The notes beneath the pieces were generated by a model that was given only the letters and a program-made list of their open reading frames with translations, was not told the DNA's origin and ran no database searches. The position numbers were made by a program, and so were the translations under genes. Below are positions 1 to 9,332 of a DNA stretch of 64,000 nucleotides, one piece after another. This DNA is from Rhizobium sp. Root1220 (GTDB lineage Bacteria > Pseudomonadota > Alphaproteobacteria > Rhizobiales > Rhizobiaceae). The stretch's first letter is position 1. Each line of letters opens with the position of its first letter. The DNA lies in assembly GCF_001426265.1 (NCBI RefSeq), contig NZ_LMDG01000035.1:62001-126000 (forward strand). Reading direction: 5' to 3'.

Positions 1-1209
1 TTCCAGAGCGCGATCGTAGGTCGACCGCGTAAACTGGCCGCGCTCGACTTCGAAAAGGGTCTGGTTCGTCAGACCGGCGTCAGATACCGCGGTCGTTTTC
101 AGCATCGGAAAGTTGAGAACATTCTCGCCGAAAATCGAGCGCAGATAGCCGACCATCTGGTTTTGCGGCCCGTCGCTCGGCTCGAAGCGGGTGATCAGAT
201 AGCGCATCCAGTTGAACTTGAACGCAGCGCCGGCGTTCTCGATTTCACGCAGCAGGCTCGATGTCATGGCCAGGAACTGGTTCATGGACATCACATCCAG
301 CATCTGAGGATGAACAGTAACCAATATGGATGTGGCGGCCGTCAGCGCGGAAAGCGTGAGATAGCCGAGCTGGGGAGGGCAGTCTATGACGACGACATCG
401 TAGTTGTCCGCAATGTCTTCAATCACCTGGCTGATGCGCCCGTAGAAGAGCGTGTCGCCTTCCTTGCGGTTCATCAACGCACGCGGTGTGTCGTGCTCGA
501 ATTCCATCAGCTCGAGATTACCGGGAATCAAGTGCAGATCAGGAATGTATGTGCCGCGAACAACCTGTTCGATCGGCACCTGCTCATCGTCATATCTGAT
601 CGCGCCGTATAGCGTTTCGTTCGGACCAACATCGGTTTCCGGTTGACTGCCGAAGAGGGCGGAAAGACTTGCCTGCGGGTCGAGATCAATGGCCAGGACT
701 CGGTAACCGCGCATCGCAAGATACTGCGCCAAATGCGCAGCCGTGGTGGTCTTTCCGGATCCGCCTTTGAAATTCATCACCGAGATGACCTGAAGCTGCT
801 CACCGTCGCGTCGATGCGGCAGGTAGCGCCGACTTCCGCGGCCAACGTGGTCCATTTGCTTGCGGATGGCGTGGATGTCTTCAATCGAAAACATCCGCCG
901 ACCGCCGGGGCTCATGCTGACATTCAGCTCTGGCATCTCGGTCGCGATCTGGCGCAGATACGACTCGCCAACGCCCAGCAGTCTGGATGTTTCCGAGGGG
1001 CCGAACGTCCGGATGCCTTTTTGAGCGGTGGGCGGAAAGACCTTCAGATGGTGAGCCTGAAGCTGGCTGGACAAAGCATCGGCGTGACGTTCCATCAACG
1101 CGGTCAGTCCTTCGACCACGGGCACTGTATTTGCGGCGCTTTTCGCCATCTTGAAATCCATTTCCTGCCACTGGCGATATTTTTCGAGAATCCGGTAGAC
1201 TTCCGCCAT
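1..1209 (-). CDS. repA: RepA, ParA-type partition ATPase of a repABC replicon (3' end cut by window edge)
   Basis: The reverse strand from 1209 to the window edge reads open for 403 codons and starts MAEVYRILEKYRQWQEMDFK. RepA, with RepB, segregates and autoregulates repABC plasmids. The protein has an N-terminal helical DNA-binding region, then the deviant Walker A motif NFKGGSGKTTTA near residue 155, a Walker A' segment (VLAIDLDPQASLSALFG) and a Walker B-like VVVIDCPPQLG. RepA proteins are usually about 400 residues, so only the last few residues should be missing; repB and repC should lie to the left. The ATG at 1209 is chosen because no better in-frame ATG lies upstream (only a TTG two codons earlier). 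Identification is firm. Confidence 0.95.
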   Translation of the reverse strand, partial: MAEVYRILEKYRQWQEMDFKMAKSAANTVPVVEGLTALMERHADALSSQLQAHHLKVFPPTAQKGIRTFGPSETSRLLGVGESYLRQIATEMPELNVSMSPGGRRMFSIEDIHAIRKQMDHVGRGSRRYLPHRRDGEQLQVISVMNFKGGSGKTTTAAHLAQYLAMRGYRVLAIDLDPQASLSALFGSQPETDVGPNETLYGAIRYDDEQVPIEQVVRGTYIPDLHLIPGNLELMEFEHDTPRALMNRKEGDTLFYGRISQVIEDIADNYDVVVIDCPPQLGYLTLSALTAATSILVTVHPQMLDVMSMNQFLAMTSSLLREIENAGAAFKFNWMRYLITRFEPSDGPQNQMVGYLRSIFGENVLNFPMLKTTAVSDAGLTNQTLFEVERGQFTRSTYDRALE

Positions 1210-1511
1210 TGGCAATAGGCTACGATTCTCGGCCGACGGGCAAGAGTTTTTTGGTTAACGATTTATTAACAACGCCTTAGTTCCACGGCGACATCGGCCT
1301 GCGGCCGACAGCGGAAGTCAATGTTTCACCGTGATCGCGCGTGAATCGGTGTCGGCGAGACAGGATCGCATTCAGCGACGGTACGACGGCAGGCATGTTG
1401 GATACCTGTCATGATTGGAGAAGCGTCGTGGAACAAACACGCGCTCTGGGCGTTACCGATAACTCGGTAATGTTTTCCGAGCGGCAATCAATCACATTTC
1501 AGGGGATTCAT
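1210..1511. promoter_or_regulatory. repABC upstream region
   Basis: This 302-base gap separates the divergent repA and GlsB-like genes. It must hold the repA promoter and leader. It contains an AT-rich stretch with an inverted repeat GTTAA-N7-TTAAC at 1254-1270. RepA/RepB autoregulate and bind palindromes in such regions, but this repeat does not clearly match the parS consensus I know, so its role is open. No convincing small gene is seen. Confidence 0.4.
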
Positions 1512-1769
1512 ATGGAAAACGCAGGAATCGGCTGGATAGCCGCAATCATCATCGGCGGCCTTGCCGGCTGGCTCGCCGAAATGTTCATGAAGAGCAACAT
1601 GGGCGTGTTGATGAACATCATTCTCGGGATCGTCGGCGCGCTCGTCGCCAATTTCATCCTGTCTCTATTCGGCGTCGTGCTTGGCGGGTGGCTTGGCTAC
1701 CTGATCGCCGGCTTCATCGGTGCCTGCATTCTTATCGCTCTTGCTAGAATGGTCAGACGGACAGCTTGA
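1512..1769 (+). CDS. GlsB/YeaQ/YmgE family small membrane protein
   Basis: This 85-residue protein starts MENAGIGWIAAIIIGGLAGW and is almost wholly hydrophobic. It has three predicted membrane spans and the glycine-rich pattern (GWLAEMFMKSN, NIILGIVGALVANFI, GGWLGYLIAGFIGACILI) of the GlsB/YeaQ/YmgE, or 'transglycosylase-associated', family. These are inner-membrane proteins of unclear function, often stress induced. The ATG at 1512 is preferred over an upstream extension to 1341 because the extension is not hydrophobic and does not resemble the family. A rho-independent terminator follows directly. Confidence 0.85.
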   Translation: MENAGIGWIAAIIIGGLAGWLAEMFMKSNMGVLMNIILGIVGALVANFILSLFGVVLGGWLGYLIAGFIGACILIALARMVRRTA

Positions 1770-1779
1770 GGAAAAGGGA

Positions 1780-1815
1780 GGCGGCAGCGTTCAAACGATG
1801 CCGCCTTCTTCTTTA
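1780..1815 (+). terminator. rho-independent terminator after the GlsB-like gene
   Basis: A stem GGCGGCA (1780-1786) / TGCCGCC (1799-1805) with a 12-base loop is followed by TTCTTCTTT, ten bases after the stop codon. Confidence 0.8.
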
Positions 1816-1982
1816 TTGGTCACGCGCATCGCCTGATCCGGGAATGTTGGCGAAGCTCTTTCGATGAACTCAACGTCCGGCCACCGGACTGCTTGACTCG
1901 GAGAGCTTATGGTAGCGGCTACTTCAACAAAAGCTCGTCTCCTCTCTCGAGTGACGAGCCTATTTTGTGTGGGCCTGTGCCT

Positions 1983-2138
1983 TTAGTTTGCCGCCGCGTT
2001 ACCCACGCGATTGCCGGCATTCTGGGTGGCGTTCACCGTATTCGCTGCGTCACGACCGACCCCTTTGATCGTGTTTGCGCAGGAAGCGAGGGCGAGCATG
2101 ATCAAGCATGTGGCTGTAAGCATCGGTACGGCTCTCAT
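1983..2138 (-). CDS. Entericidin A/B-like mini-lipoprotein
   Basis: The reverse strand encodes a 51-residue protein starting MRAVPMLTATCLIMLALASC. It has a signal peptide ending in the lipobox LASC|A, then the entericidin-type tail ANTIKGVGRDAANTVNATQN. Entericidins are small membrane lipoproteins of the EcnA/EcnB antidote/toxin type; alphaproteobacteria usually carry single copies whose role is not settled. An AAAGGA-like ribosome site lies just upstream of the ATG. I see no second partner gene next to it, so a toxin/antidote pair is not supported here. Confidence 0.8.
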   Translation of the reverse strand: MRAVPMLTATCLIMLALASCANTIKGVGRDAANTVNATQNAGNRVGNAAAN

Positions 2139-2335
2139 TTCTTCAATCCTTTGTTTTGGATGCGTTCATGGCTGGGTGGGGATGACGTTGCATTAATCGT
2201 TCTCGGAGATTTTTGTTCCAACGAGCAAAGACGAAGGGGAGCCTAGCCTTCACCACAAACCCGATACCCCACCTGTGCGCAAGGGCCATGAACGCCTCAG
2301 CGCGGCTTTGCCGCCCACTGCACAGGTCGCGTTCC

Positions 2336-2623
2336 CTAGCGCCTGCTCCATGCCAAGAATGGCCGATAGTGTCGCTGAACGATCAGCAGCGTTCGATCCG
2401 GTTGTATAACGTAAATCTCCTCGACCTCTCGTCCTGTCTGATCCGTGAACGTATGGGGAAACGACGAGCCGATCGGCGATTTGGTGAGTTTCGTTCGAGG
2501 CTGGCCGCCATAGGTGATGCTACCGGGAATAGGCGCATAACCTTCCGAGGAATAGGAGCCAGAAACGACCGTGCAGCCTGCGACAAGAACTGCCGTCACG
2601 GCAGCCGCTATTATCTTAATCAT
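2336..2623 (-). CDS. Small lipoprotein, paralogue of the one at 21433-21711
   Basis: This 95-residue protein has a signal peptide with the lipobox LVAGC (MIKIIAAAVTAVLVAGCTVV), so it is probably anchored in the outer membrane or periplasmic face. The mature part contains a conserved core from PIPGSITYGG through KSPIGSSFPH, then EVEEIYVIQPDRTLLIVQR. The same 27-residue core occurs without change in the lipoprotein at 21433-21711, while signal peptides and tails differ. Function is unknown. Start is the ATG that opens the signal peptide. Confidence 0.8.
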   Translation of the reverse strand: MIKIIAAAVTAVLVAGCTVVSGSYSSEGYAPIPGSITYGGQPRTKLTKSPIGSSFPHTFTDQTGREVEEIYVIQPDRTLLIVQRHYRPFLAWSRR

Positions 2624-2879
2624 CCTGTGCCTCCTGCCAGTTCATCGATGATGATCGGCCAAATGGTCGCCGATCACTGGTTTACCCGATTTCACCGTCC
2701 AAGTCTTTCACGCAACGGGTGAACCTGCGACCTTCGCAATGACGGTTCGCGCGGCCAGCCATCCGGCTCCGAATTGCGTCGCCGAGGTTGCCGCTGTCTT
2801 GCGTTGGGGATCAATTCGGCTTCTCCATGAAACCAGCTGAATCGACAAGCGTTAACCTCGACAAATCAGGAGGCACATC

Positions 2880-3428
2880 ATGTCCAAACGACAACTCATC
2901 GAAAACGGAGCCGACCTGCATTCTGTGCAGGGAGAGGAGAACACCAAAGCGGGCGAGGGCGTCGATGCAGATGATCACGCGAGCAGCGCAGTGATGGTCG
3001 AACCGGATGCTCCGAGCCCGTACGGGCAGGTAAGTGAGGCCGAGCTGCAGGCACATCTGGCAGAACTCGAGGCGGAAGCAATTGCCGAGGACTTGGTCGC
3101 ATCACCCGTCGATTACATTTCCCCGCGCGCCGAATTCGAATTGCGCCTGCGCGAAGCCCGCGATGAGCTGGACAATCTGCGCGGCCGGCTTGCCGTCATC
3201 AAAGAGCGCGCCGCAACGGTGGTCAGCGAACGAGCGAAATGGGCAGACGCCAGCGCCCGTGATCAACTTGGTCCGTATCCGTGGGCCAAGTTGGCAGGAG
3301 CCATGGCTGGAACCTTCCTGGTTTCGCGTGTGCTACGAACCCTGCCTTTCGGGGCGGTCGCTTCCGCTGCCATGCCGATGGTGATCTGGGCAATCCAGGC
3401 AAAGGGGGAGGGGAACCGCAGAAGATAG
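2880..3428 (+). CDS. Hypothetical protein with coiled-coil and C-terminal membrane segment
   Basis: The 182-residue product begins MSKRQLIENGADLHSVQGEE after a clear AGGAGG ribosome site at 2869-2874. Residues 1-90 are acidic and probably disordered. Residues about 100-135 (FELRLREARDELDNLRGRLA) form a likely coiled coil. The end (YPWAKLAGAMAGTFLVSRVL and a following hydrophobic stretch) looks like one or two membrane segments. The layout of helical stalk plus PWxxxxxGxxxG membrane anchor recalls ElaB/YqjD-type ribosome-associated membrane proteins, but the resemblance is weak. Function unknown. Confidence 0.75.
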   Translation: MSKRQLIENGADLHSVQGEENTKAGEGVDADDHASSAVMVEPDAPSPYGQVSEAELQAHLAELEAEAIAEDLVASPVDYISPRAEFELRLREARDELDNLRGRLAVIKERAATVVSERAKWADASARDQLGPYPWAKLAGAMAGTFLVSRVLRTLPFGAVASAAMPMVIWAIQAKGEGNRRR

Positions 3429-3636
3429 GCAAGTGGCCTCGGTCGCGAATGTTGAATGCAGCCGGCACCGGGCAGGCGAACTTGGCCCACCACGGTTTTT
3501 CAATGGACATGGGGGCAAGAATTCAGCACGACCGTTCCATGCCGTCCGCATCGTTCGGCAATCTCGCTGGTGGTCGTTGGAAAAGTGGCGGCGGACGCTA
3601 TATCCCGTTTTTACTCAAAGTCGGTCTGGATCAATC

Positions 3637-5571
3637 ATGCTGCCTGAAGCGACCACCGAAACCGCGGTGGACGACCTTTATCGTGTATCTGTCGACGGGA
3701 GCACCGACTACGCGATCTATATGCTGGACAGGAACGGCTATCTCAGCAGTTGGAATGCCGGCGCGCAGCGTTTGAAAGATTGCGACGAGAAGGAGTGCTC
3801 CGACGCCCATTTCTCTCACTTCTATCTGGCGGAAGACCGTGAACGGGGACAACCGAAGCTTGAACTGGATATTGCCACCAGGGAAGGCAGGTTTGAGAAC
3901 GAGGGATGGCGTGTCCGGGAGGATGGAGAGCGTTACTGGGCGCATGTGATCATCGATGCGATCCGTGACAGGAACGGAGCGCTACACGGCTTTGCAATGA
4001 TAAGCCGTGACCTGACGGAGCGAAAGAGGGCGAAAGACGATCTGCGGCGAAGCGAAGAGCAGTTCCGCTTGCTCGTCCAGGGCGTCACGGATTATGCGAT
4101 CTACATGCTCGACCCGGAAGGCAACGTCTCGAGCTGGAATGTCGGCGCGCAACGGATCAAGGGCTATTCACCCGACGAAATCATCGGCCGGCACTTCTCG
4201 CGGTTCTATACCGAAGAGGACCGTGCTCAGGGTCTGCCTGCAAGAGCGTTGAAGATTGCTGCCGACGAGGGCCGCTTCGAGCACGAGGGCTGGCGGCTCC
4301 GCAAGGACGGTACCCGCTTCTGGGCAAGCGTCATCATCGATCCGATCCGAGCCGAGGACGGCACACACATCGGTTTTGCCAAGGTGACCCGCGACGTCAG
4401 TGAAAAGCGGGCAGCGCAGGAAGCGCTTATCCAGGCGCAAAAGATGGAAGCGCTTGGGCAGCTTACGGGAGGCATGGCGCACGACTTCAACAATCTTTTG
4501 ACTGTGGTGCTCGCGAGCCTCGAAATGGCCCGAAAACGAGCACTGAATGGAAACGACGTGGTCGGACTGATCGATAATGCCATACAGGGGGCTCAACGCG
4601 GCGCTGCCTTGACGCACCGTCTTCTTGCCTTCTCCAGACGGCAGGAACTCTCGTTCGAATCGGTCGATGTGAACGACCTTGTTCGAGGAATGGCCGATCT
4701 GCTCCAGCGTGCCGTCGGTCCCGAGACAAATATCCAGACACAGTTTCCGCTTTCGCTGCCTAAGGTGAAGACGGATCCCAACCAGTTCGAAAGCGCGCTG
4801 CTGAACCTTTGCGTCAACGCCCGCGACGCCATGCCTGGAGGAGGAACGATAACAATCTCCGCCGAACGGACGATTGTCGCAAAGCGTTCATCACATGATG
4901 ACGTTGCCGCTGGAGAGTATGTCTGTCTTTGCGTCAAGGACGAGGGCGAAGGTATGGACGACAAGACCCTTGCAAGCGCGACTGAACCGTTCTTCACCAC
5001 GAAAGGTGTCGGCAAGGGAACGGGATTGGGGTTGCCGATGGTGCAGGGGCTGATGGCACAGTCAGGAGGCAAGCTTGTCCTCAAGTCGCGCAAGGGCGAG
5101 GGCACAACCGCCGAACTCTGGCTGCCGCTATTTGAGGCCGAACAGCCTGCCGCGACTGAAACCTCGCCTCTTTATCCTGCCACCGAATTGGACGATCAGC
5201 CGCTAACCGTGCTGGCTGTCGACGATGATGGACTTGTCCTGATGAACACCATTCTCATGCTCGAGGACCTCGGTCATGAGACCGCTCAGGCGTCGTCGGG
5301 AATGGAGGCCCTCCGGTATCTTGAAGGGGGCTTCGTTCCTGATGTCGTTGTCACCGATCATGCCATGCCGGGAATGAACGGCTCGGAGCTTGCCGAAAAG
5401 ATCAGGCAGCAGTTCCCTCGGATCCCGATCATTCTCGCTACCGGCTATGCCGAGCTTCCTGCCGGGGCTGATCCTGACGTTCTTCGCCTGCCGAAGCCGT
5501 TCAGCCAATCGCAATTGACCAGCGCGCTGAGACAGGCTGTCCGCAAAACGCCGGCTCTCCAGGACAACTAG
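3637..5571 (+). CDS. PAS-PAS hybrid sensor histidine kinase with receiver domain
   Basis: This 644-residue soluble kinase has two similar PAS domains (about residues 15-130 and 145-260, both with TDYAIYMLD...SSWN and a PAC-like end). The HisKA domain follows, with the phosphoacceptor in GGMAHDFNNLL at about residue 282, then an HATPase domain (N box LLNLCVNARDAMPGGG, G boxes DEGEGMD and GKGTGLGLPMV) and a C-terminal receiver with phosphoacceptor Asp in VVVTDHAMPG at about residue 574. No membrane segment is seen, so it should sense a cytoplasmic signal. The ATG at 3637 is chosen: the in-frame extension to 3433 has composition unlike coding sequence. No cognate regulator is adjacent. Confidence 0.9.
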   Translation: MLPEATTETAVDDLYRVSVDGSTDYAIYMLDRNGYLSSWNAGAQRLKDCDEKECSDAHFSHFYLAEDRERGQPKLELDIATREGRFENEGWRVREDGERYWAHVIIDAIRDRNGALHGFAMISRDLTERKRAKDDLRRSEEQFRLLVQGVTDYAIYMLDPEGNVSSWNVGAQRIKGYSPDEIIGRHFSRFYTEEDRAQGLPARALKIAADEGRFEHEGWRLRKDGTRFWASVIIDPIRAEDGTHIGFAKVTRDVSEKRAAQEALIQAQKMEALGQLTGGMAHDFNNLLTVVLASLEMARKRALNGNDVVGLIDNAIQGAQRGAALTHRLLAFSRRQELSFESVDVNDLVRGMADLLQRAVGPETNIQTQFPLSLPKVKTDPNQFESALLNLCVNARDAMPGGGTITISAERTIVAKRSSHDDVAAGEYVCLCVKDEGEGMDDKTLASATEPFFTTKGVGKGTGLGLPMVQGLMAQSGGKLVLKSRKGEGTTAELWLPLFEAEQPAATETSPLYPATELDDQPLTVLAVDDDGLVLMNTILMLEDLGHETAQASSGMEALRYLEGGFVPDVVVTDHAMPGMNGSELAEKIRQQFPRIPIILATGYAELPAGADPDVLRLPKPFSQSQLTSALRQAVRKTPALQDN

Positions 5572-5642
5572 ACCGTTCCGCAAGCACAGGTTCGTGAGCG
5601 GGCATGAAGCTCCGCATGAGCTTTGGTCGAAATTGTTGGCCA

Positions 5643-7523
5643 CTACGGCGTCGCGCCGGCCACTTGGACCAGATGGCCGGGGGTGATCTCGCTGTAGATG
5701 CGCTTGGGGGCAATATAGTCGATGGAGCGGATGGGGCTTTTCAGCTCGTCCGTGGAAAGTCCGCGCCTGATGCCGCGGCGAGCAGGATCCGGCACGGGAA
5801 CAGCGGCAATGAGATTCTTCGTGTAGGGATGTTGCGGGTTGCCGAAGACCGCATCGCGCGGACCAATCTCGACGATTTCCCCAAGGTACATGACAGCGAC
5901 ACGATGGCTGACGCGCTCGACCACAGCCATGTCGTGCGAGATGAACAGGAATGCCAGTTTGAGGCTCTGCTGCAGGTCCAAGAGCAGGTTGCATATCTGC
6001 GCCTTGATCGAGACATCAAGCGCGGAAACGCTTTCATCGGCGACGATCACCTTCGGATCGAGAGCAAGGGCACGGGCAATACAGATGCGCTGTCGCTGGC
6101 CGCCTGAAAATTCGTGCGGATAGCGCGCCATCATGTCAGCCTTCAGGCCAACTCGCTCCAGCAGGTCGGCTGCCTTTTCACGCGCCTGGGCGCGGGTTCC
6201 CAGCCCATGCTCTATAATTGGCTCGGCAACCGTGTTGCCGATGGCCATGCGTGGGTTGAGGCTCGCGAAAGGGTCCTGGAAAATCATCTGAATGCTGCGG
6301 CGCATGCGCCTCAGGCTCGCCTGATCGAGCCCGGTGACGTCATAGCCGTCGAGATTGACTTTGCCGCCATTGGGTTCGATGAGACGCGTGATGGAACGGC
6401 CGGTCGTCGATTTTCCGCAACCGGACTCGCCGACTAGCGACAATGTTTCGCCCTGGAAAAGATTAAAGGAAACATCCTCCACCGCATGGATCGCGCCGGT
6501 CCTCGTTCCGAAAAGTCCTCCGCGAACGGCAAAGCGCGTCGTAAGGTTCTTCACTTCGAGGACTGGTGTTTTGCCGCGATCGACCGTGTCGGCGACTGCA
6601 ACCGGAACGCTCAGCTCGCCGGTCGTCGCATCGACGATCGGAAAGCGTAGCGGCCATTGTTGGCCGCTCATCGATCCCAGTTGCGGCACGGCCGACAAGA
6701 GGGCGCGTGTGTAGGGATGCTTGCCGCGATGGAAGATATCGTCTGTCAGCCCAGTCTCGACAGCTTCGCCGCGGTACATGACTATGGTGCGGTCGGAAAT
6801 TTCGGCGACGACCCCCATGTCGTGAGTGATGAAAAGGACGGCCATGCCTTCCTCTGCCTGCAGGAGCTTGATGAGGTCGAGGATCTGGCCCTGGATAGTG
6901 ACATCAAGCGCCGTCGTCGGCTCATCGGCGATCAGCAGCTTTGGTCTCGAGGCCAGGGCCATGGCGATCATGACCCTCTGCCGCATGCCACCGGAAAACT
7001 GGTGCGGATATTCATCAAAACGTGAAGCCGCATTCGGAATGCGCACTTTCTCAAGCAGCCGTACGGTCTCGGCGCGCGCTTCCGTCCTCGACATTTCACC
7101 GTGGCAGGTCAGCGCTTCCGAAATCTGCCGCCCGATCGTGAAGATCGGATTGAGAGATGTCATCGGCTCCTGGAAGATCATCGCCGCATCGTTGCCGCGC
7201 ACACGGCGCATTTCCTTGTCTGACAGTGCAAGAATATCCTTCCCGTTCAGGACTATGCTGCCGGCGACTCGGCTTTGGTTCTTCGCCAGCAGACGCATGA
7301 CGGAGAGCGACGTGACGCTCTTTCCCGATCCGCTTTCGCCGACGATCGCGACCGTTTCCCCAGGCATGACATCGAAGGAGACATCGCGCACGACCTGCTT
7401 CCACTGGCCATCGACCAGAAACGATGTCGTGAGATCCTTGACCGAAAGTACCGGTTTCGCAGTCTGCCCCATTTCATTTCCCTGCTTCATTGTCCGTGTC
7501 CCGACCGGGCCGAGAGCCGTCAT
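5643..7523 (-). CDS. Peptide-type ABC transporter ATPase, DppD-DppF fusion
   Basis: The 626-residue protein has two complete nucleotide-binding domains. The first has GESGSGKS, FSGGMRQR and LLIADEPTTALDV; the second has GESGCGKS, FSGGQRQR and VIVADESVSALDV, followed by an oligopeptide-type C-terminal extension (NPQHPYTKNLIAAVPVPDP). It powers uptake through the two permeases at 9333-11149. In many bacteria DppD and DppF are separate genes; fused forms are common in alphaproteobacteria. The ATG at 7523 is supported by GGGAGG overlapping the stop of the upstream ggt, which suggests translational coupling. Last gene of the operon. Confidence 0.93.
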   Translation of the reverse strand: MTALGPVGTRTMKQGNEMGQTAKPVLSVKDLTTSFLVDGQWKQVVRDVSFDVMPGETVAIVGESGSGKSVTSLSVMRLLAKNQSRVAGSIVLNGKDILALSDKEMRRVRGNDAAMIFQEPMTSLNPIFTIGRQISEALTCHGEMSRTEARAETVRLLEKVRIPNAASRFDEYPHQFSGGMRQRVMIAMALASRPKLLIADEPTTALDVTIQGQILDLIKLLQAEEGMAVLFITHDMGVVAEISDRTIVMYRGEAVETGLTDDIFHRGKHPYTRALLSAVPQLGSMSGQQWPLRFPIVDATTGELSVPVAVADTVDRGKTPVLEVKNLTTRFAVRGGLFGTRTGAIHAVEDVSFNLFQGETLSLVGESGCGKSTTGRSITRLIEPNGGKVNLDGYDVTGLDQASLRRMRRSIQMIFQDPFASLNPRMAIGNTVAEPIIEHGLGTRAQAREKAADLLERVGLKADMMARYPHEFSGGQRQRICIARALALDPKVIVADESVSALDVSIKAQICNLLLDLQQSLKLAFLFISHDMAVVERVSHRVAVMYLGEIVEIGPRDAVFGNPQHPYTKNLIAAVPVPDPARRGIRRGLSTDELKSPIRSIDYIAPKRIYSEITPGHLVQVAGATP

Positions 7524-7526
7524 GGC

Positions 7527-9311
7527 CTACCTCCCGACCGCATAGGCCTGCATCAGGCGCGGCGTTGCCGCCGCCCGCAACAGCCCGTCCGCATCTCGGC
7601 GGGCGGCGGTCAGGCGCCCAACCGTCCACTGATCGGCGACAGTGAGATTGTGTCCTTTCCGCTGCAGCGTATCCAGCACATCGGTCCCGAAGTTGGCTTC
7701 CGCCATCAGGCTGCCGGGCTCGCGGGTTCGCGGGTAGAAAGAGCTTGGAAAGTGCGACGTGTGAAAGAGCGGCTGGTCGATCGCCGCCTGAAGGTTCATG
7801 TTGTGATGAACATAGCGCAGGAAGAACGCGAGCTGCCACTGCTCCTGCTGGTCGCCGCCAGGTGTTCCGAAGGAAAGCGTTGGGCGCCCTTCGTAAAGTG
7901 CGAGCGACGGCGTCAGCGTCGTCCGCGGTCTTTTGCCCGGCGCAAGCGATGTGGGCAAGCCCGGCTTAAGCCAGAACATCTGGGCGCGAGAATTCAGGCA
8001 GAAGCCAAGACCTGGCACCGTGGGCGAGGATTGCAGCCAACCGCCCGATGGCGTGATGGAGACGATGTTTCCCTCCCGGTCGATGACGTCGATATGCACC
8101 GTGTCTCCGCGCTTTTCCGAAAGATGCGCCATGGTCGGCTCGTAGACGGCGCCGGTCCTGGAGGTCGCGCCCAACATCTCCATCGTCGCATCGTACTGAT
8201 CTTCGAAGCCGGGAATTTTACCTGGCCTGAGATCGAGCGAGGCGTCCGCCGCGATCAGCTTGCGCCGCGCCGCGGCATAGGTGTCGGACAGCAGCTCCGG
8301 CAAGGGGACCGGGGAGAATTTCGGATCGCCATAATAGACTTCGCGGTCGGCGAAGGCGAGTTTCATCGCCTCGGTGACGGTGTGCACGAAGTCGGCGCCG
8401 TTTGGATCCATGGCGCCGATGTCGAAGCCCTTCAGGATCGAAAGCGTCTGCAGGAAGACCGGGCCTTGCCCCCATGCGCCGATCTTGGCGACCGTCCAGC
8501 CATGATAGTCATAGGTCAGCGGTTCCTCGACCGTCGCCGACCAGTTCGCCATGTCGTCTGCGGTGATCACCCCCCGGTGGGGAGTGCCGCTGGCATCCAT
8601 CACCTCGGTTGAACCGACGTACTTGTCGATCGCCTCGGCGACGAAACCGCGATAGAAGGCATCACGGGCCGCCTGAATCTGTTCCTCGCGGCCGCTTACT
8701 GCCTCTGCCTCGGCAATGATGCGTCTCCATGTTTCGGCGAGCGCCGGATTCTTGAAGTTGGAATGCGAAGCAGGCACCGACCCACCAGGGAGCCACGTCT
8801 TGAAAGAGGTTGGCCATTCCTTCTCGAAGAAGGATGCAAGACCGGCGATCGTTGCCGAAACGCGCGGCAGTATAGGGTGGCCGTTCTGCGCGTAGTAGAT
8901 AGCGGGCTCGAGCACGTCGCGAATGCTGAGGCTGCCATAGTCGCGCAACATCAGCATCCAGCCGTCGAAAGCACCGGGAATGACGGTTGCGAGCAAGCCG
9001 TCGCCGGGAATAAGATTCAGCCCCTCGGACGTGTAGTGTTCGATCGTCGCACCGGCAGGAGCCGGTCCCTGCGCGCAGATGACTTCGACCTTGTCCTTCT
9101 TCTTCGAATAGAGGACAGCCGGCATGTCACCGCCGGGACCGCAAAGGTGCGGCTCGACGACCTGCAATACAAAACCGGTGGCGACCGCGGCGTCGAAGGC
9201 GTTGCCGCCCTTTTCGAGGATGCTCATTCCGACCGCCGAGGCAATCCAGTGCGTGGAGGTGACGACGCCGAAAGTGCCCAGGATCTCGGGACGGGTGGTA
9301 AATGCAGTCAT
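7527..9311 (-). CDS. ggt: Gamma-glutamyltransferase-family protein, no signal peptide
   Basis: This 594-residue protein belongs to the GGT N-terminal-nucleophile family, which cleaves gamma-glutamyl bonds in glutathione and related amides after self-processing. The processing threonine is in RGDTVHIDVIDREGNIVS at about residue 400, close to the usual TTH/S motif, and the small subunit has the conserved glycine-rich PSGGWLQSSP and SFGTPGGDQQ segments. It starts MTAFTTRPEILGTFGVVTST with no secretion signal, unlike periplasmic E. coli GGT. It sits inside a peptide ABC operon, between the second permease and the ATPase, so it probably processes the imported compound in the cytoplasm. The exact substrate is unknown. 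Confidence 0.9.
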   Translation of the reverse strand: MTAFTTRPEILGTFGVVTSTHWIASAVGMSILEKGGNAFDAAVATGFVLQVVEPHLCGPGGDMPAVLYSKKKDKVEVICAQGPAPAGATIEHYTSEGLNLIPGDGLLATVIPGAFDGWMLMLRDYGSLSIRDVLEPAIYYAQNGHPILPRVSATIAGLASFFEKEWPTSFKTWLPGGSVPASHSNFKNPALAETWRRIIAEAEAVSGREEQIQAARDAFYRGFVAEAIDKYVGSTEVMDASGTPHRGVITADDMANWSATVEEPLTYDYHGWTVAKIGAWGQGPVFLQTLSILKGFDIGAMDPNGADFVHTVTEAMKLAFADREVYYGDPKFSPVPLPELLSDTYAAARRKLIAADASLDLRPGKIPGFEDQYDATMEMLGATSRTGAVYEPTMAHLSEKRGDTVHIDVIDREGNIVSITPSGGWLQSSPTVPGLGFCLNSRAQMFWLKPGLPTSLAPGKRPRTTLTPSLALYEGRPTLSFGTPGGDQQEQWQLAFFLRYVHHNMNLQAAIDQPLFHTSHFPSSFYPRTREPGSLMAEANFGTDVLDTLQRKGHNLTVADQWTVGRLTAARRDADGLLRAAATPRLMQAYAVGR

Positions 9312-9332
9312 TTCAGATGTCCTTTCGAAAAA

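Noticed and set aside
163..1218. Forward-strand open frames at 163-612 and 643-1218
   Set aside because: They are antisense to repA, whose reverse-strand reading has all expected motifs.
1254..1270. GTTAA-N7-TTAAC as a parS site
   Set aside because: It is in a suitable place but does not match the repABC parS pattern closely enough to name.
1893..2246. Forward-strand frames over the entericidin region
   Set aside because: No ribosome site or family pattern; the reverse strand carries a clear lipoprotein signal and entericidin tail.
3433..3636. N-terminal extension of the histidine kinase
   Set aside because: The added residues are rich in Arg, Trp and Ser and unlike any sensor domain; the PAS domain begins right after the ATG at 3637.
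5607..5623. Short inverted repeat AAGCTC-N5-GAGCTT between the kinase and ATPase ends
   Set aside because: The 6-bp stem is weak and lacks a T-run on either side, so I do not call it a terminator.
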